64,000 nt of DNA from Actinomycetales bacterium Actino_02 (GTDB taxonomy: Bacteria > Actinomycetota > Actinomycetes > Propionibacteriales > Propionibacteriaceae): contig LUYM01000028.1 in NCBI GenBank assembly GCA_001603275.1, forward strand, positions 1 through 64,000, read 5' to 3'. The notes under the pieces were generated by a model. It did no database searches. It saw only the letters and a list, made by a program, of their open reading frames with translations, and was not told the DNA's origin. A program made the position numbers and the translations under genes. Numbering within the stretch: position 1 is the first letter of the stretch; every line of letters starts with the position of its first letter. Shown here piece by piece: positions 1-8,348 of this stretch.

Positions 1-701
1 GCCTCGGCGCTGCCACCCCGGCGGCGGCGACGTCCGCCACGGCGACGGCGGCGGCGGCGCGGTGCACCCTCGCCCTCCTCGCCCTCGATGGGCTCGAACT
101 CAGCAGCCTCGACGTCACCGTCGATGGCCACCTCGTCGTCTTCTTCTTCGTCGTCGGTCAGCCCGCCGATGGCGGCGGCCAGCGAGTCGAGCACCTCATC
201 GGGGCTGGCCTCGTCGCTGAGCCCGAAAGTCTCTGCGCGAACCGCACGCGGTGCCCGCTCCGGCGCATGGCTGGCCAGCTCGGCCAGGGACGCAGCCAGG
301 TCGTCGCTCACCGAGTCGGCCTCGACAAGGGCTTCTTGTGCGGCCGCCGGCTTGCGAGCCCGGCTGCGCTTGCGGGTCGGGGCTGCCGGGGCTTCTTCGG
401 CAGCAACCGGCTCCACCGCAGCGGCTTCCGTCACGACCGGCGCCACGTCAGTAGTGGGCTCCTCCGGTTCGGGGACGGCTGCCGCCGCAGTCTTGCGAGT
501 GGTCCGCCGGGTCCGCTTCACGGCCGGCTTCACCGTCTCGTCCGCCACCACAGGGGTGGCAGCCGATGCCGGCTCACTCGGTTGCGCCGTTTCCGGCGCG
601 ACGGCCGCCGCAGGCGGTCCAGCCGGACGGCTGGCCGAGCGACGACGCTTGGGGGTTTCGGGTGTGGCCGAAACCTGATCTGGGGTTTCTGAATCGAGCA
701 T
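1..701 (-). CDS. rne: Ribonuclease E/G, N-terminal extension (partial, cut by window start)
   Basis: The frame opens with ATG at 701 behind a good ribosome site (GAAGGAG) and runs off the left edge, so about 233 residues are visible. They are low complexity: Ala/Pro/Glu/Thr-rich with basic patches (KRRR, KRTRR, RKRSRARK), then an acidic stretch (DDEEEDDE) and finally an Arg/Gly tract. This is the disordered N-terminal extension typical of actinobacterial RNase E/G; the S1 and catalytic domains would lie beyond the edge. The position directly downstream of DUF2344 matches the usual actinobacterial order radical SAM - DUF2344 - rne - rplU. Family knowledge: an endoribonuclease for mRNA decay and rRNA maturation. 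The call rests on composition and context because no catalytic residue is visible. Confidence 0.75.
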   Translation of the reverse strand, partial: MLDSETPDQVSATPETPKRRRSASRPAGPPAAAVAPETAQPSEPASAATPVVADETVKPAVKRTRRTTRKTAAAAVPEPEEPTTDVAPVVTEAAAVEPVAAEEAPAAPTRKRSRARKPAAAQEALVEADSVSDDLAASLAELASHAPERAPRAVRAETFGLSDEASPDEVLDSLAAAIGGLTDDEEEDDEVAIDGDVEAAEFEPIEGEEGEGAPRRRRRRRGGRRRRRGGSAE

Positions 702-953
702 GGAGCTCTCCTTCAGCGGTCGGGGTGGACCGCATCCAGCTGCGCGGGGCAGCAAAGCCTGTAGTTGAGCGGTGCCGGCGTTTTCACTCCCGCGGTCGCT
801 GGGCGTCGCGGTGAAGTGGGACGTCGGGGCTGAGCTGTCACCTCGCCCTGTGGCACCGGTTAGTTGGGAGTCTGGATGACCTCAACTAGGGCAAGTATCC
901 CACACGAAGTCGGTCGATATGGCCCGACCGGCCGCAATTGTCACGAAATGGTC

Positions 954-1649
954 TCAAAATGGCGGCTGGACGCGTTCGCCGTCCCAGGTGCCCTGCGCCA
1001 GGCGATTGGCCAACCCAGGGCCGTTCCCGGCCAGTCCGGGGCGCACGTCCTGCAGGGCAACGACGACGTCTTCGGGCCTGACCAGGGGCTCGCCGATCGC
1101 CGACATCACCTCGAAGCCGTCCGCCACGGCGACCAGAGAGTGGATGGCCGGCCGCACATCGAACTCGCGCATCCCGGCCTTGGTCTGCCGCGAGACCAAG
1201 TGCGTGGATTGGGCCAGCAGTTCTTGCACCGCTGCGGCCACCTCGGACGGGTCGGCACCGGCCAGGCTGACCTGCCAATGCGCAGCCTTCAGCCGCTCAG
1301 CCAGGCCGCTGGGTGCGTCCACCACGGCCATGATCTCCAGGCCGTCCGGCAGTGCCGAGTTCAGCGTGTCGCGAAGCCAGGCGGGATCGACCTCGGTGGC
1401 CAAGCCGACCACCATGTATTCGGCTTCGGTGGCAGCACCGGTCGGGGAGGCATTCAGGTAGCTGATCCTCGGGTGCGGATGGAACCCCGACGAGAACGCC
1501 ATCGGCACCTCGGCGCGACGTAGCGCCCGCTCGAAGGCGCGTCCGAAATCCCGGTGCGAGGCGAACCGCGCCCGGCCCCTCTTGGCATAGCGCAGGGCCA
1601 GCTTCTGGACGGGCGGCGCTTGCTGCTCGGGCTGTCGGCGTGGGCTCAC
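954..1649 (-). CDS. DUF2344 / TIGR03936 radical SAM-linked protein
   Basis: 231 residues from a GTG start. The N-terminal half carries the family signature: a KLALRYAKRGRARF strand, FASHRDFGRAFERALRRA, then the FSSGFHPHPRISY segment. Proteins of this family are usually encoded next to, or fused to, the TIGR03960 B12-binding radical SAM protein; here that partner lies 4 kb upstream at 5618-7555 on the same strand, with three unrelated genes between. The molecular function is not established. No Shine-Dalgarno is visible; TAAGCT ends 8 nt before the GTG, so the message may be leaderless. A 252-bp stretch separates its stop from the RNase E start and shows no gene. Confidence 0.85.
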   Translation of the reverse strand: MSPRRQPEQQAPPVQKLALRYAKRGRARFASHRDFGRAFERALRRAEVPMAFSSGFHPHPRISYLNASPTGAATEAEYMVVGLATEVDPAWLRDTLNSALPDGLEIMAVVDAPSGLAERLKAAHWQVSLAGADPSEVAAAVQELLAQSTHLVSRQTKAGMREFDVRPAIHSLVAVADGFEVMSAIGEPLVRPEDVVVALQDVRPGLAGNGPGLANRLAQGTWDGERVQPPF

Positions 1650-1698
1650 GGGGCGACAGCTTAGGCGAACCAGCCCGAGCGCGCCGCTCCGGACGGGA

Positions 1699-2148
1699 TC
1701 AGCTCACGCAGAACTCGTTACCTTCGGGGTCGGTCATCGTGTACCAGCGGTACGGGCCCTGACTGGCCTCATGCAGGAAGCCCGCACCGCGAGCGAGAAG
1801 GGCGTCCCTGGTCGCGTCCAGATCGCCGCCGGCGGCATCGAAGCGCAGGTCGAGATGCACCCGGTTCTTGACGCTCTTGCCCTCGGGAACCACCTGGAAC
1901 AGCACTCGACGGCAGCCGACCGCCTCGGCGGCGCCGGGCAGCCCGATCGCCGCACCGGCCGCCCACCAGAGTTGGCCTCGCCACTGCCGGGTCTCGGCCT
2001 CGGTGGCATGTCCTTGGGCCACCATCTGGCGGATGAACTCTTCGTTGGTGGGCTCCAGCTCCCACTGGAGAGTCTCGGCCCACCAGGCGGCCAGTTCGTG
2101 CGGGTCGGCACAGTCGACGGTGACCTGGAACTCAATCGGTTGCGGCAT
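1699..2148 (-). CDS. VOC (glyoxalase-like) family protein
   Basis: 149 residues beginning MPQPIEFQVTVDCADP. It has the vicinal-oxygen-chelate pattern of the actinobacterial glyoxalase_6 group: a beta strand, DPHELAAWWAETL, then a C-terminal half ending MTDPEGNEFCVS, which carries the usual metal-site Glu (PEGNEF). I chose the ATG at 2148 because AGAGGA sits 7 nt upstream; the frame is open to 2172 but lacks a site there. The start overlaps the 3' end of the SulP gene (stop at 2132), so the two are probably cotranscribed and translationally coupled. The substrate cannot be read from the sequence. Confidence 0.8.
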   Translation of the reverse strand: MPQPIEFQVTVDCADPHELAAWWAETLQWELEPTNEEFIRQMVAQGHATEAETRQWRGQLWWAAGAAIGLPGAAEAVGCRRVLFQVVPEGKSVKNRVHLDLRFDAAGGDLDATRDALLARGAGFLHEASQGPYRWYTMTDPEGNEFCVS

Positions 2149-3907
2149 CGGGTTTCCTCTCACCGGTTTCATCGGGCGACGCGGAACCGTCCGCCCCTGA
2201 GGCGCTCAGACCAGCCTGACACCAGGCTGTGAAGGCGGCAACGGCTGTCGGCAAGGTCGGGAAGATCCGGTCCGGCCCCACCCGGTCGATGAAGCCGCCG
2301 ACGTTGAGCCGGTCGCGGATCTCCATCTTCACCCGAGCCATGGCGAACACGATCCCCCGCTCGGTCAGGGTGGCCCGCAGTTGCTCCAGAGCGTCCAGGG
2401 CGGTCAGGTCGATCTCCACGTTGGCTTCGGCATTCAGCAGGAACCACTGCGGTGGGGCCGGCGCCGCGTCCACGCAGGCTAGCGCACGGGTCAGGAAGTC
2501 GTCGGCATTGGCGAAGAACAGCGGCGAGTCATAGCGGTAGACCACCAGGCCCGGCACCTGGGTGGCGTCCGGGTAGTCGTCCACGTCGTGCATGCCGGCC
2601 AGTCCGGGGACGTAGCCCAGCACACCGTCGTGCGGATGGACGATCCGTCGGATCAGATCCAGCAGCGAGAGCGCCACCGCGATACCAATGCCGTTCAGCA
2701 GACCGGTGACCAACACGGCCGCCATGGTGACCAGGGCCAGCACGAGCTCACTGAGTCGGAAGGCGGCGATCCGACGCAGCCCGGCCAGATCGACCAGCCG
2801 CAAGCCGGCGTAGACCACCAGGCCGGCGAGGGCCGCTTGCGGGAACGCGGCCAACACCGGGGACAGGAAGAAGATGGCCAGCACCACCGTGGCCGCAGCC
2901 ACCAGCGAGTGCAGCTGGGTGCGGCTGCCTGCGGAGTCTCCGATCACCGTCCGGGACGCCGAGGATGAGACCGGGATGCCGCCGAGGAACCCGTTGGCCA
3001 GGTTCGCCGCGCCCAGCGCCAGCAGTTCGGCGTTGGCGTCGATTCGCTCCTCGCGCCGGGCCGCGAAGGCTCGTCCGGTCAGGATCACGTCGCTGTAGGC
3101 GACCACGGCCACTCCGACGGCGGCCTGGAACAGCGGCAGGATGCCCACCGAACTGAAGTCTGGCAGCGCCCAGCCGGGCGGGGTCTGCGGAACCGCCCCG
3201 ACCACAGCCAGGCCGAGCGAGCCGATCGGTGTGAACGCGACTAGCGCCGCCGAGATCAGCATCACCAGCAGCGGCCCGGGCCAGGTCGGCGCCCACCGGT
3301 GCAGCGAGAACAGCACCCCGGCAACGCTCAGGCCGAGTACCAGGGTCGGCAGGTGCACCGCAGAGAGCTGGCTGAGCAGCGAGCCGGTCTGGGTCCACAG
3401 GTTCGCGCCGCTGATCCGCAGTCCGGTCAGGTTGCCGTACTGGCTGATCACCATCAGCAGGCCGATGCCGGCCAGATAGCCGACCAGCACCGGCTTGGAC
3501 AGCAGACTGGCCAGGAAACCGAGTCGGGCGACCGCACCGATCAGGCAGACGATCCCCACCGCTACTGCGACCACAGCGGCCAGGCCGGCCCGGTTACTCG
3601 GATCGGGGCCGCCCAGGGCGAGAATGGCCGCCGCGGTCAGCAGCGCCGCGGTGGATTCGGGCCCGACCGACAGCTGGCGAGAGCTGCCCAACAGCGCGTA
3701 CAGCAACACCGGCGCCACCACGGCCCACAGCCCGACCACCGGCGGCAGGCCGATGATCTCGGCGTAGGCCATGACCTGCGGGATCAGATAGGCGGCCACC
3801 GTGATGCCGGCCAGCAGATCACCGCGCAGCCAGGTTCGGTCGTAGCGGGTCAGGACGGCCAGGCCGGGCAGCCATCGCCGCCAGCCGGGAGCGTCCGCGC
3901 TGCGCAT
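2132..3907 (-). CDS. SulP family inorganic anion transporter with STAS domain
   Basis: 591 residues. The N-terminal two thirds is strongly hydrophobic with ten or more membrane spans and the SulP landmarks AYLIPQVMAYAEIIGLPPVVGLW and LAALANLANGFLGGIPVSSSASRTV-like sequence in the core. The C-terminal third (about residues 440-570) is a cytosolic STAS domain with the FLLNAEANVEIDLTALDALEQL pattern. The family moves sulfate, bicarbonate or other anions; which one is not readable here. The ATG at 3907 has no Shine-Dalgarno, but TAGCGT ends exactly 6 nt before it, the leaderless arrangement seen repeatedly in this window. A VOC gene overlaps its 3' end. Confidence 0.9.
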   Translation of the reverse strand: MRSADAPGWRRWLPGLAVLTRYDRTWLRGDLLAGITVAAYLIPQVMAYAEIIGLPPVVGLWAVVAPVLLYALLGSSRQLSVGPESTAALLTAAAILALGGPDPSNRAGLAAVVAVAVGIVCLIGAVARLGFLASLLSKPVLVGYLAGIGLLMVISQYGNLTGLRISGANLWTQTGSLLSQLSAVHLPTLVLGLSVAGVLFSLHRWAPTWPGPLLVMLISAALVAFTPIGSLGLAVVGAVPQTPPGWALPDFSSVGILPLFQAAVGVAVVAYSDVILTGRAFAARREERIDANAELLALGAANLANGFLGGIPVSSSASRTVIGDSAGSRTQLHSLVAAATVVLAIFFLSPVLAAFPQAALAGLVVYAGLRLVDLAGLRRIAAFRLSELVLALVTMAAVLVTGLLNGIGIAVALSLLDLIRRIVHPHDGVLGYVPGLAGMHDVDDYPDATQVPGLVVYRYDSPLFFANADDFLTRALACVDAAPAPPQWFLLNAEANVEIDLTALDALEQLRATLTERGIVFAMARVKMEIRDRLNVGGFIDRVGPDRIFPTLPTAVAAFTAWCQAGLSASGADGSASPDETGERKPDAATD

Positions 3908-3943
3908 GCGTCCACGCTAGTGCGCGGCGGTTCTCCTGAGCCG

Positions 3944-5509
3944 CTATTTGCCGCTGATCGTGGTGATCCAGGCTCCGGACAGCCCCATCCGGGTGCGCCA
4001 CGCTTCGGAGGTTCTCGTCACCGAGCCCGATCCGCCGGACGCCGTGGTGTAGCTGATCGTCTTGACCAGACCACCGTCATAGGTCTCGGCCACCGTCGCC
4101 GACCGGACCGGCTCACTGGCACCCAGCGCCGAGGTGAGCTGTGCTTGGCTGAGCTGCCGCGTCCAGGACGTGTACGGATTGCCGGGCGCGGTGGCCGACT
4201 CGGGATCGCTGATCGAGACCAGATACGGCAGCGGGGACGTCCCGAACGCGTCGGCGTTGTTGGCGGTCCCGCCGCCCTTGCCGGACGAGGCGAAGAACGG
4301 GGTCTCGGCGAAGCCGGCCAGCGAGTCGCGCAGCACCTGGACGTTCGAGCCGGAGATGGTGGCATTCACCGCGTCCACCCACGGCTTGTTCGCCGACGGG
4401 CCGGCCTTCTTCCAGCCGGTGAAGTTCTGGCTGCGCTGGTCGTCGAAGACGTGGCAGTCACAATCCGGCACTCCCGCCCCCTCGGCCCGTTGCGCCTCCG
4501 GCAGTCGGAACAGCTCGGTCAACAGGTAGGTGCGAGCCACGATCGCCTGGGCCCGCAGCGCCGCCGCTCCCCCGCCGGCGGTCGACCCCCACGAGGCCGG
4601 CATCTCGTCGATGCCGTAGAGGTAGTCGGTGTTCATGGCCAACTCGTTGATGACGTTGGGACGCCCGGAGCGGACGGTCACCTGCAGGTTGCCGGCCTTG
4701 TAGGAGCCCTGTGCACCGTCGACGGTGACCGGGCCACCGGTCCAGGTGAGGGTCAGCCGGGTGCTCGCCGTCAAGGTTTGGTTCTTCACCTTGCCATTGG
4801 CCAGCGTCACCTTCGCGGTGACCTTGGTGCCGCTGACCCCGATGGCCACCTTGCCCGGGGTCGAGTAGATCTTCAGCAGCTTCCCGTCGCCGGCCACGCT
4901 GAACCCGCCGGACGTGATCCTGAGCGTGGTGGACTTGCGGGAGTCCGACGGCGGACCGAGCACCTGCACTTTGATCGTGCGCGGGTTGTTGTTGGCGGTA
5001 CTGAGCGTGGCCCCGGTGTAGTAGTGATCGAGGATCTGCTCGGTGGACGAGCCGGTGCGGGCCAGCTGGTAGGCGCCGTACTGGGACAGGCCCACGCCGT
5101 GCCCAGCCCCGGATCCACTGATCGTGAACTTGGCAGGGACGACGTGCACCACGAACTCGGCGCTGGACGTACTGGAGATGCGGAACCGGTACTGGCGATC
5201 GCCGACGGCGTGCTTCACCGACACCGAGCCCTTGCCCCGCTTGACGGTGACCTTCTTCTCGGTGACCCACGAGGTGCCCTTGAGGTACTCCAGCAGCACC
5301 GTGGCCTTGCTGACCGCCTTGCCGTTCTTGGTCAGCTTCACGGTGAGCTTCGCGGACTTGTCCGAGGTGGTCACCCGAGTCCCACCGGCGGTGAGCTGGT
5401 AGCCGGTGGCTGCGGATGCCGGGGCGGCGGTCGCTGCCGTGAGTGGACCGACCAGGGCAAACGCGCAGATCAGGGCGAGCAGCAACCGAACCGGAGAAGA
5501 GGGACGCAC
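3944..5509 (-). CDS. Secreted SpoIID/LytB-domain protein
   Basis: About 521 residues. A signal peptide is clear (VRPSSPVRLLLALICAFALVG, then an Ala-rich cleavage region ending APASA). A beta-rich Lys/Thr repeat region follows (KLTVKLTKNGKAVSKATVLLEYLKG), then the SpoIID domain: SGSGAGHGVGLSQYGAYQLA, DHYYTGA, YLYGIDEMPASWG, LRAQAIVARTYLL and a C-terminal FASSGKGGGTANNADAF. SpoIID is a lytic transglycosylase acting on denuded glycan strands in sporulating bacteria; in non-sporulating actinobacteria these proteins are presumed envelope enzymes. I prefer the GTG at 5509, with CATGGT 6 nt before it and the signal peptide beginning at once; a GTG at 5539 is the alternative. Confidence 0.85.
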   Translation of the reverse strand: MRPSSPVRLLLALICAFALVGPLTAATAAPASAATGYQLTAGGTRVTTSDKSAKLTVKLTKNGKAVSKATVLLEYLKGTSWVTEKKVTVKRGKGSVSVKHAVGDRQYRFRISSTSSAEFVVHVVPAKFTISGSGAGHGVGLSQYGAYQLARTGSSTEQILDHYYTGATLSTANNNPRTIKVQVLGPPSDSRKSTTLRITSGGFSVAGDGKLLKIYSTPGKVAIGVSGTKVTAKVTLANGKVKNQTLTASTRLTLTWTGGPVTVDGAQGSYKAGNLQVTVRSGRPNVINELAMNTDYLYGIDEMPASWGSTAGGGAAALRAQAIVARTYLLTELFRLPEAQRAEGAGVPDCDCHVFDDQRSQNFTGWKKAGPSANKPWVDAVNATISGSNVQVLRDSLAGFAETPFFASSGKGGGTANNADAFGTSPLPYLVSISDPESATAPGNPYTSWTRQLSQAQLTSALGASEPVRSATVAETYDGGLVKTISYTTASGGSGSVTRTSEAWRTRMGLSGAWITTISGK

Positions 5510-5564
5510 CCCACCACCATGCCACGCACGAGCGACCACTGGGCGCGATCAGCTGATCTGAACT

Positions 5565-5598
5565 CCGCAGACAAAGGGGACTGTCCCCATTTTCTGCA
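5565..5598. repeat. Palindromic REP-like element, copy 1
   Basis: About 34 bp centred on AAAGGGGACTGTCCCC, flanked by CCGCAGA on the left and CTGC on the right so that the whole unit is nearly palindromic. The second copy, at 20595-20627, matches it at all but about four positions when read on the opposite strand. It lies in the 78-bp gap after the radical SAM stop. The A-stem-T layout could also act as a bidirectional terminator. Confidence 0.75.
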
Positions 5599-5617
5599 GT
5601 CCTGCTTCTGGGAACGC

Positions 5618-7555
5618 TCAGGCGGAGTGCTGGACGACCTTCAGCGGCAACAACGAACGTCCGGTGGGGCCGATCTGAATCTCGGTGCCGAGCTCGGGGC
5701 AGACGCCACAGTCGTAGCAGCCCGACCAGCGGCAGTCGTCCACGCCGGCCCCGGCGATGGCATCGCTGTAGTCCTGCCACAGCCAGTCGCGGTCCAGCCC
5801 GGCGTCCAGGTGATCCCACGGGAGCACCTCGGTGACCGGACGTTCCCGGGTGGTGTACCACTCCAGGTCGACGCCCTGCGGAGTCAGCTCAGCCTCGGCC
5901 GCGGCCACCCAGCGGTCGAAGGAGAAGTGCTCGCTCCATCCGTCCATCACGCCTCCGGAGCGCCAGACCCGCTCGATGACCGCACCGACCCGACGGTCGC
6001 CACGGCTGAGCAGGCCCTCGATCATGCCCGGCTTGCCGTCGTGATAGCGGACCGAGATCGCCCGGCCGAAGCGGCGGTCCTCGCGCACCTTCTCGCGCAG
6101 CAGCCGTAGCCGCCGGTCGATGGTCTCCGGATCGGCCTGGGCGGCCCACTGGAACGGCGTGTGCGACTTAGGAACGAAGCCGCCGATGCTGATCGTGCAG
6201 CGGACGTCCCGGGTGCCGGCCGCTCGGCGGCCCTCCTCGATGACCCGGGCCGCCATGCCTGCGATCGCCACCACGTCCTCGTCGGTCTCGGTAGGCAGGC
6301 CGCACATGAAGTACAGCTTCACCTGCCGCCAGCCGGCGCCGAAAGCCGCGGCCACGGTGTGGATCAGGTCGTCCTCGGTGACCATCTTGTTGATCACCTT
6401 GCGCAGCCGCTCGGTGCCACCCTCGGGAGCGAAGGTGAGGCCGGAGCGGCGGCCATTGCGGCTCAGCTCGGCAGCCAGATCGATGTTGAAGGCGTCCACC
6501 CGGGTGCTGGGCAGCGACAGCGAGACGAAGCTGTCGGAGTAGCGCTCGGCCAGCTGCTTGGTGATCGGGCCGATCTCGGAGTGGTCGGCACTCGACAGGC
6601 TGAGCAGGCCGACCTCTTCCAGCCCGGTGGCGGCCAGCCCGGCCTCAACCATCTTGCCGACGGTCTGGATGTTCCGTTCCCGCACCGGACGGGTGATCAT
6701 CCCGGCCTGGCAGAACCGGCAGCCACGGGTGCAGCCGCGGAAGATCTCCACCGAATAGCGCTCGTGGACGGTCTCGGCCAGCGGCACGATCGGCTTGGCC
6801 GGGTAGGGCCACTCGTCCAGCTCCATGAGGGTGTGCTTGCGCACCCGCGCCGGGATCCCCGGACGGGCCTGCACCGCGGCGATCGCATGGTCGTCGCCGT
6901 AGCTGACCTCGTAGCGGGACGGCACGTACGCCAGGCCACGCTGGGCCAGCTGGTCGAGCAGTCCGTCGCGCCCGCCCGGACGTCCGGAGAGCTTCCATGC
7001 TCGGACCAGCTCGGAGATCCGCATCGATGCCTCTTCGCCGTCGCCCAGCACGGCGGCGTCGATGAAGTCGGCGATCGGCTCGGGGTTGAAGGCGGCGTGC
7101 CCGCCGGCGATCACCAGCGGATCGTCCTCGCCACGGTCGACGCTGTGCAGCGGGATGCCTGCCAAATCCAACGCCTCGAGCAGATTGGTGTAGCCGAGCT
7201 CGGTGGAGAAGCTGACCCCGACCAGGTCGAAGGCCTTGATCGGCAGGTGATTCTCCAGGGTGAACTGCGGCAGACCGTCCCGGCGCATCAGCGCGGCCAG
7301 ATCCGGCCAGATCGAGAAGCTGCGCTCGGCCAGCATCCAATCGGGCTCGTTCAGCAGCTCGTAGAGGATCGCCATCCCCTGGTTCGGCTGGCCGACCTCG
7401 TAGGCGTCGGGGTACATCAGCACCCAGCGCACCTCGGCGGTCTCGAAGTCACGAGTGACCGAGTTCACCTCGCCGCCGATGTACTGGACCGGCTTGCTGA
7501 CCTGAGCCAACAGCGGCTCCAGCCGCGGATACAGGGACGTCACGTGGGCGCTCAT
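5618..7555 (-). CDS. TIGR03960 family B12-binding radical SAM protein
   Basis: 645 residues. The N-terminal half is the B12-binding-like domain (VRWVLMYPDAYEVG, LVGVSFSTELGYTNLLEALDLAGIP, and the conserved GGHAAFNPEP). The radical SAM cluster motif CxxxCxxC is present as C275, C279 and C282 (GCTRGCRFCQAG), followed by a TIM-barrel region with TFAPEGGTERLRKVINK and KLYFMCGLPTETDED. The C-terminus has a Cys-rich tail (CRWSGCYDCGVCPELG), another possible metal site. It is the usual partner of the DUF2344 protein at 954-1649; the substrate of the pair is unknown. No Shine-Dalgarno is seen before the ATG; TAGGCT lies 9 nt upstream. Confidence 0.9.
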   Translation of the reverse strand: MSAHVTSLYPRLEPLLAQVSKPVQYIGGEVNSVTRDFETAEVRWVLMYPDAYEVGQPNQGMAILYELLNEPDWMLAERSFSIWPDLAALMRRDGLPQFTLENHLPIKAFDLVGVSFSTELGYTNLLEALDLAGIPLHSVDRGEDDPLVIAGGHAAFNPEPIADFIDAAVLGDGEEASMRISELVRAWKLSGRPGGRDGLLDQLAQRGLAYVPSRYEVSYGDDHAIAAVQARPGIPARVRKHTLMELDEWPYPAKPIVPLAETVHERYSVEIFRGCTRGCRFCQAGMITRPVRERNIQTVGKMVEAGLAATGLEEVGLLSLSSADHSEIGPITKQLAERYSDSFVSLSLPSTRVDAFNIDLAAELSRNGRRSGLTFAPEGGTERLRKVINKMVTEDDLIHTVAAAFGAGWRQVKLYFMCGLPTETDEDVVAIAGMAARVIEEGRRAAGTRDVRCTISIGGFVPKSHTPFQWAAQADPETIDRRLRLLREKVREDRRFGRAISVRYHDGKPGMIEGLLSRGDRRVGAVIERVWRSGGVMDGWSEHFSFDRWVAAAEAELTPQGVDLEWYTTRERPVTEVLPWDHLDAGLDRDWLWQDYSDAIAGAGVDDCRWSGCYDCGVCPELGTEIQIGPTGRSLLPLKVVQHSA

Positions 7556-7633
7556 AGTTCGCTCAGCCTATGCAATCGTCGGGTCAGGGCGTAGCCGGGC
7601 CCGGCTAAGCACAATCCGGGCGTCGGTGGACGC

Positions 7634-8314
7634 TCAGTCGTCCAGCGGCTGATGCGGCGCGGCGTAGTCGACCACCAGGTCGGCCCGCTTGGCCGGGTCG
7701 CAGGAGCGCAGGTAGAGCAGCTGGCCCTGGTAGTACCGGGCGTTGCGCGGATCCTCCGGATCGGCGCCCAGCTTGGCGTCCCGCTCCGAGGCCCGCTCGA
7801 AGGAGGTCTCGAACGGCACTTCCAGCCACACCGAGATGTCCCAGACCTTGCGTCCGGACTGACGACACAGCTCATTGCGATGAATGAACATGCCGTCGAT
7901 CACCACCACGGCGTCATCGGGAGCGATCTGCCAGGGCGACTTGACCTCGGTCTCCGAGTTCAAGTCGTAGGAGGCCGTGCGATAGCGCCCGCAGCCGTCC
8001 TGAGCCAGCGGCTCCAAGACGTCCTCGGTGAACCGCTCGTAGTCGTAGCTGTCCTCAAAGAAACCCTGCGCGGACGAGCGGCCCTGGGCGTACCGCCGCG
8101 ACTGCGGGTTCAGGTAGTCGTCCATGGAGATCCGAATCACCTCGAGGCCCGACTCGCGCAGCATCGTCGCCAGATCATCGGCGAATGTCGTCTTTCCGGC
8201 ACCGTCGACGCCGTCGATCCCGACCAGGGTCCGGCCGGTTCTGGCGCGGATCCGGGCCCGCAGCCACTTCAGTCCGGTTGCAGCGTCGACCGCACTCAGC
8301 ACTTCGTTTGTCAT
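7634..8314 (-). CDS. Uridine kinase-like P-loop nucleoside kinase
   Basis: 226 residues with a P-loop near residues 35-42 (GVDGAGKT), a Walker B-like VVVIDGMFIHR, and the DDYLNP substrate-loop motif of the uridine kinase/phosphoribulokinase family. The lid region (FERASERDAKLG) and YYQGQLLYL near the C-terminus match actinobacterial proteins annotated as uridine kinase. Such enzymes phosphorylate nucleosides with ATP, but the actinobacterial clade is poorly characterised and the substrate is uncertain. The start is supported by GAAGG upstream. The gene stands alone between the CPBP protease and the radical SAM gene on the same strand. Confidence 0.8.
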   Translation of the reverse strand: MTNEVLSAVDAATGLKWLRARIRARTGRTLVGIDGVDGAGKTTFADDLATMLRESGLEVIRISMDDYLNPQSRRYAQGRSSAQGFFEDSYDYERFTEDVLEPLAQDGCGRYRTASYDLNSETEVKSPWQIAPDDAVVVIDGMFIHRNELCRQSGRKVWDISVWLEVPFETSFERASERDAKLGADPEDPRNARYYQGQLLYLRSCDPAKRADLVVDYAAPHQPLDD

Positions 8315-8348
8315 CTCGTACCTTCGTCAGCGAAATTGCCGCAGGTTT

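Noticed and set aside
3299-6109. Very long open frame on the plus strand
   Set aside because: It runs antisense through SulP, SpoIID and radical SAM genes, which have clear motifs; its protein is Arg/Gly/Gln-rich low complexity, as expected for a mirror frame in high-GC DNA.
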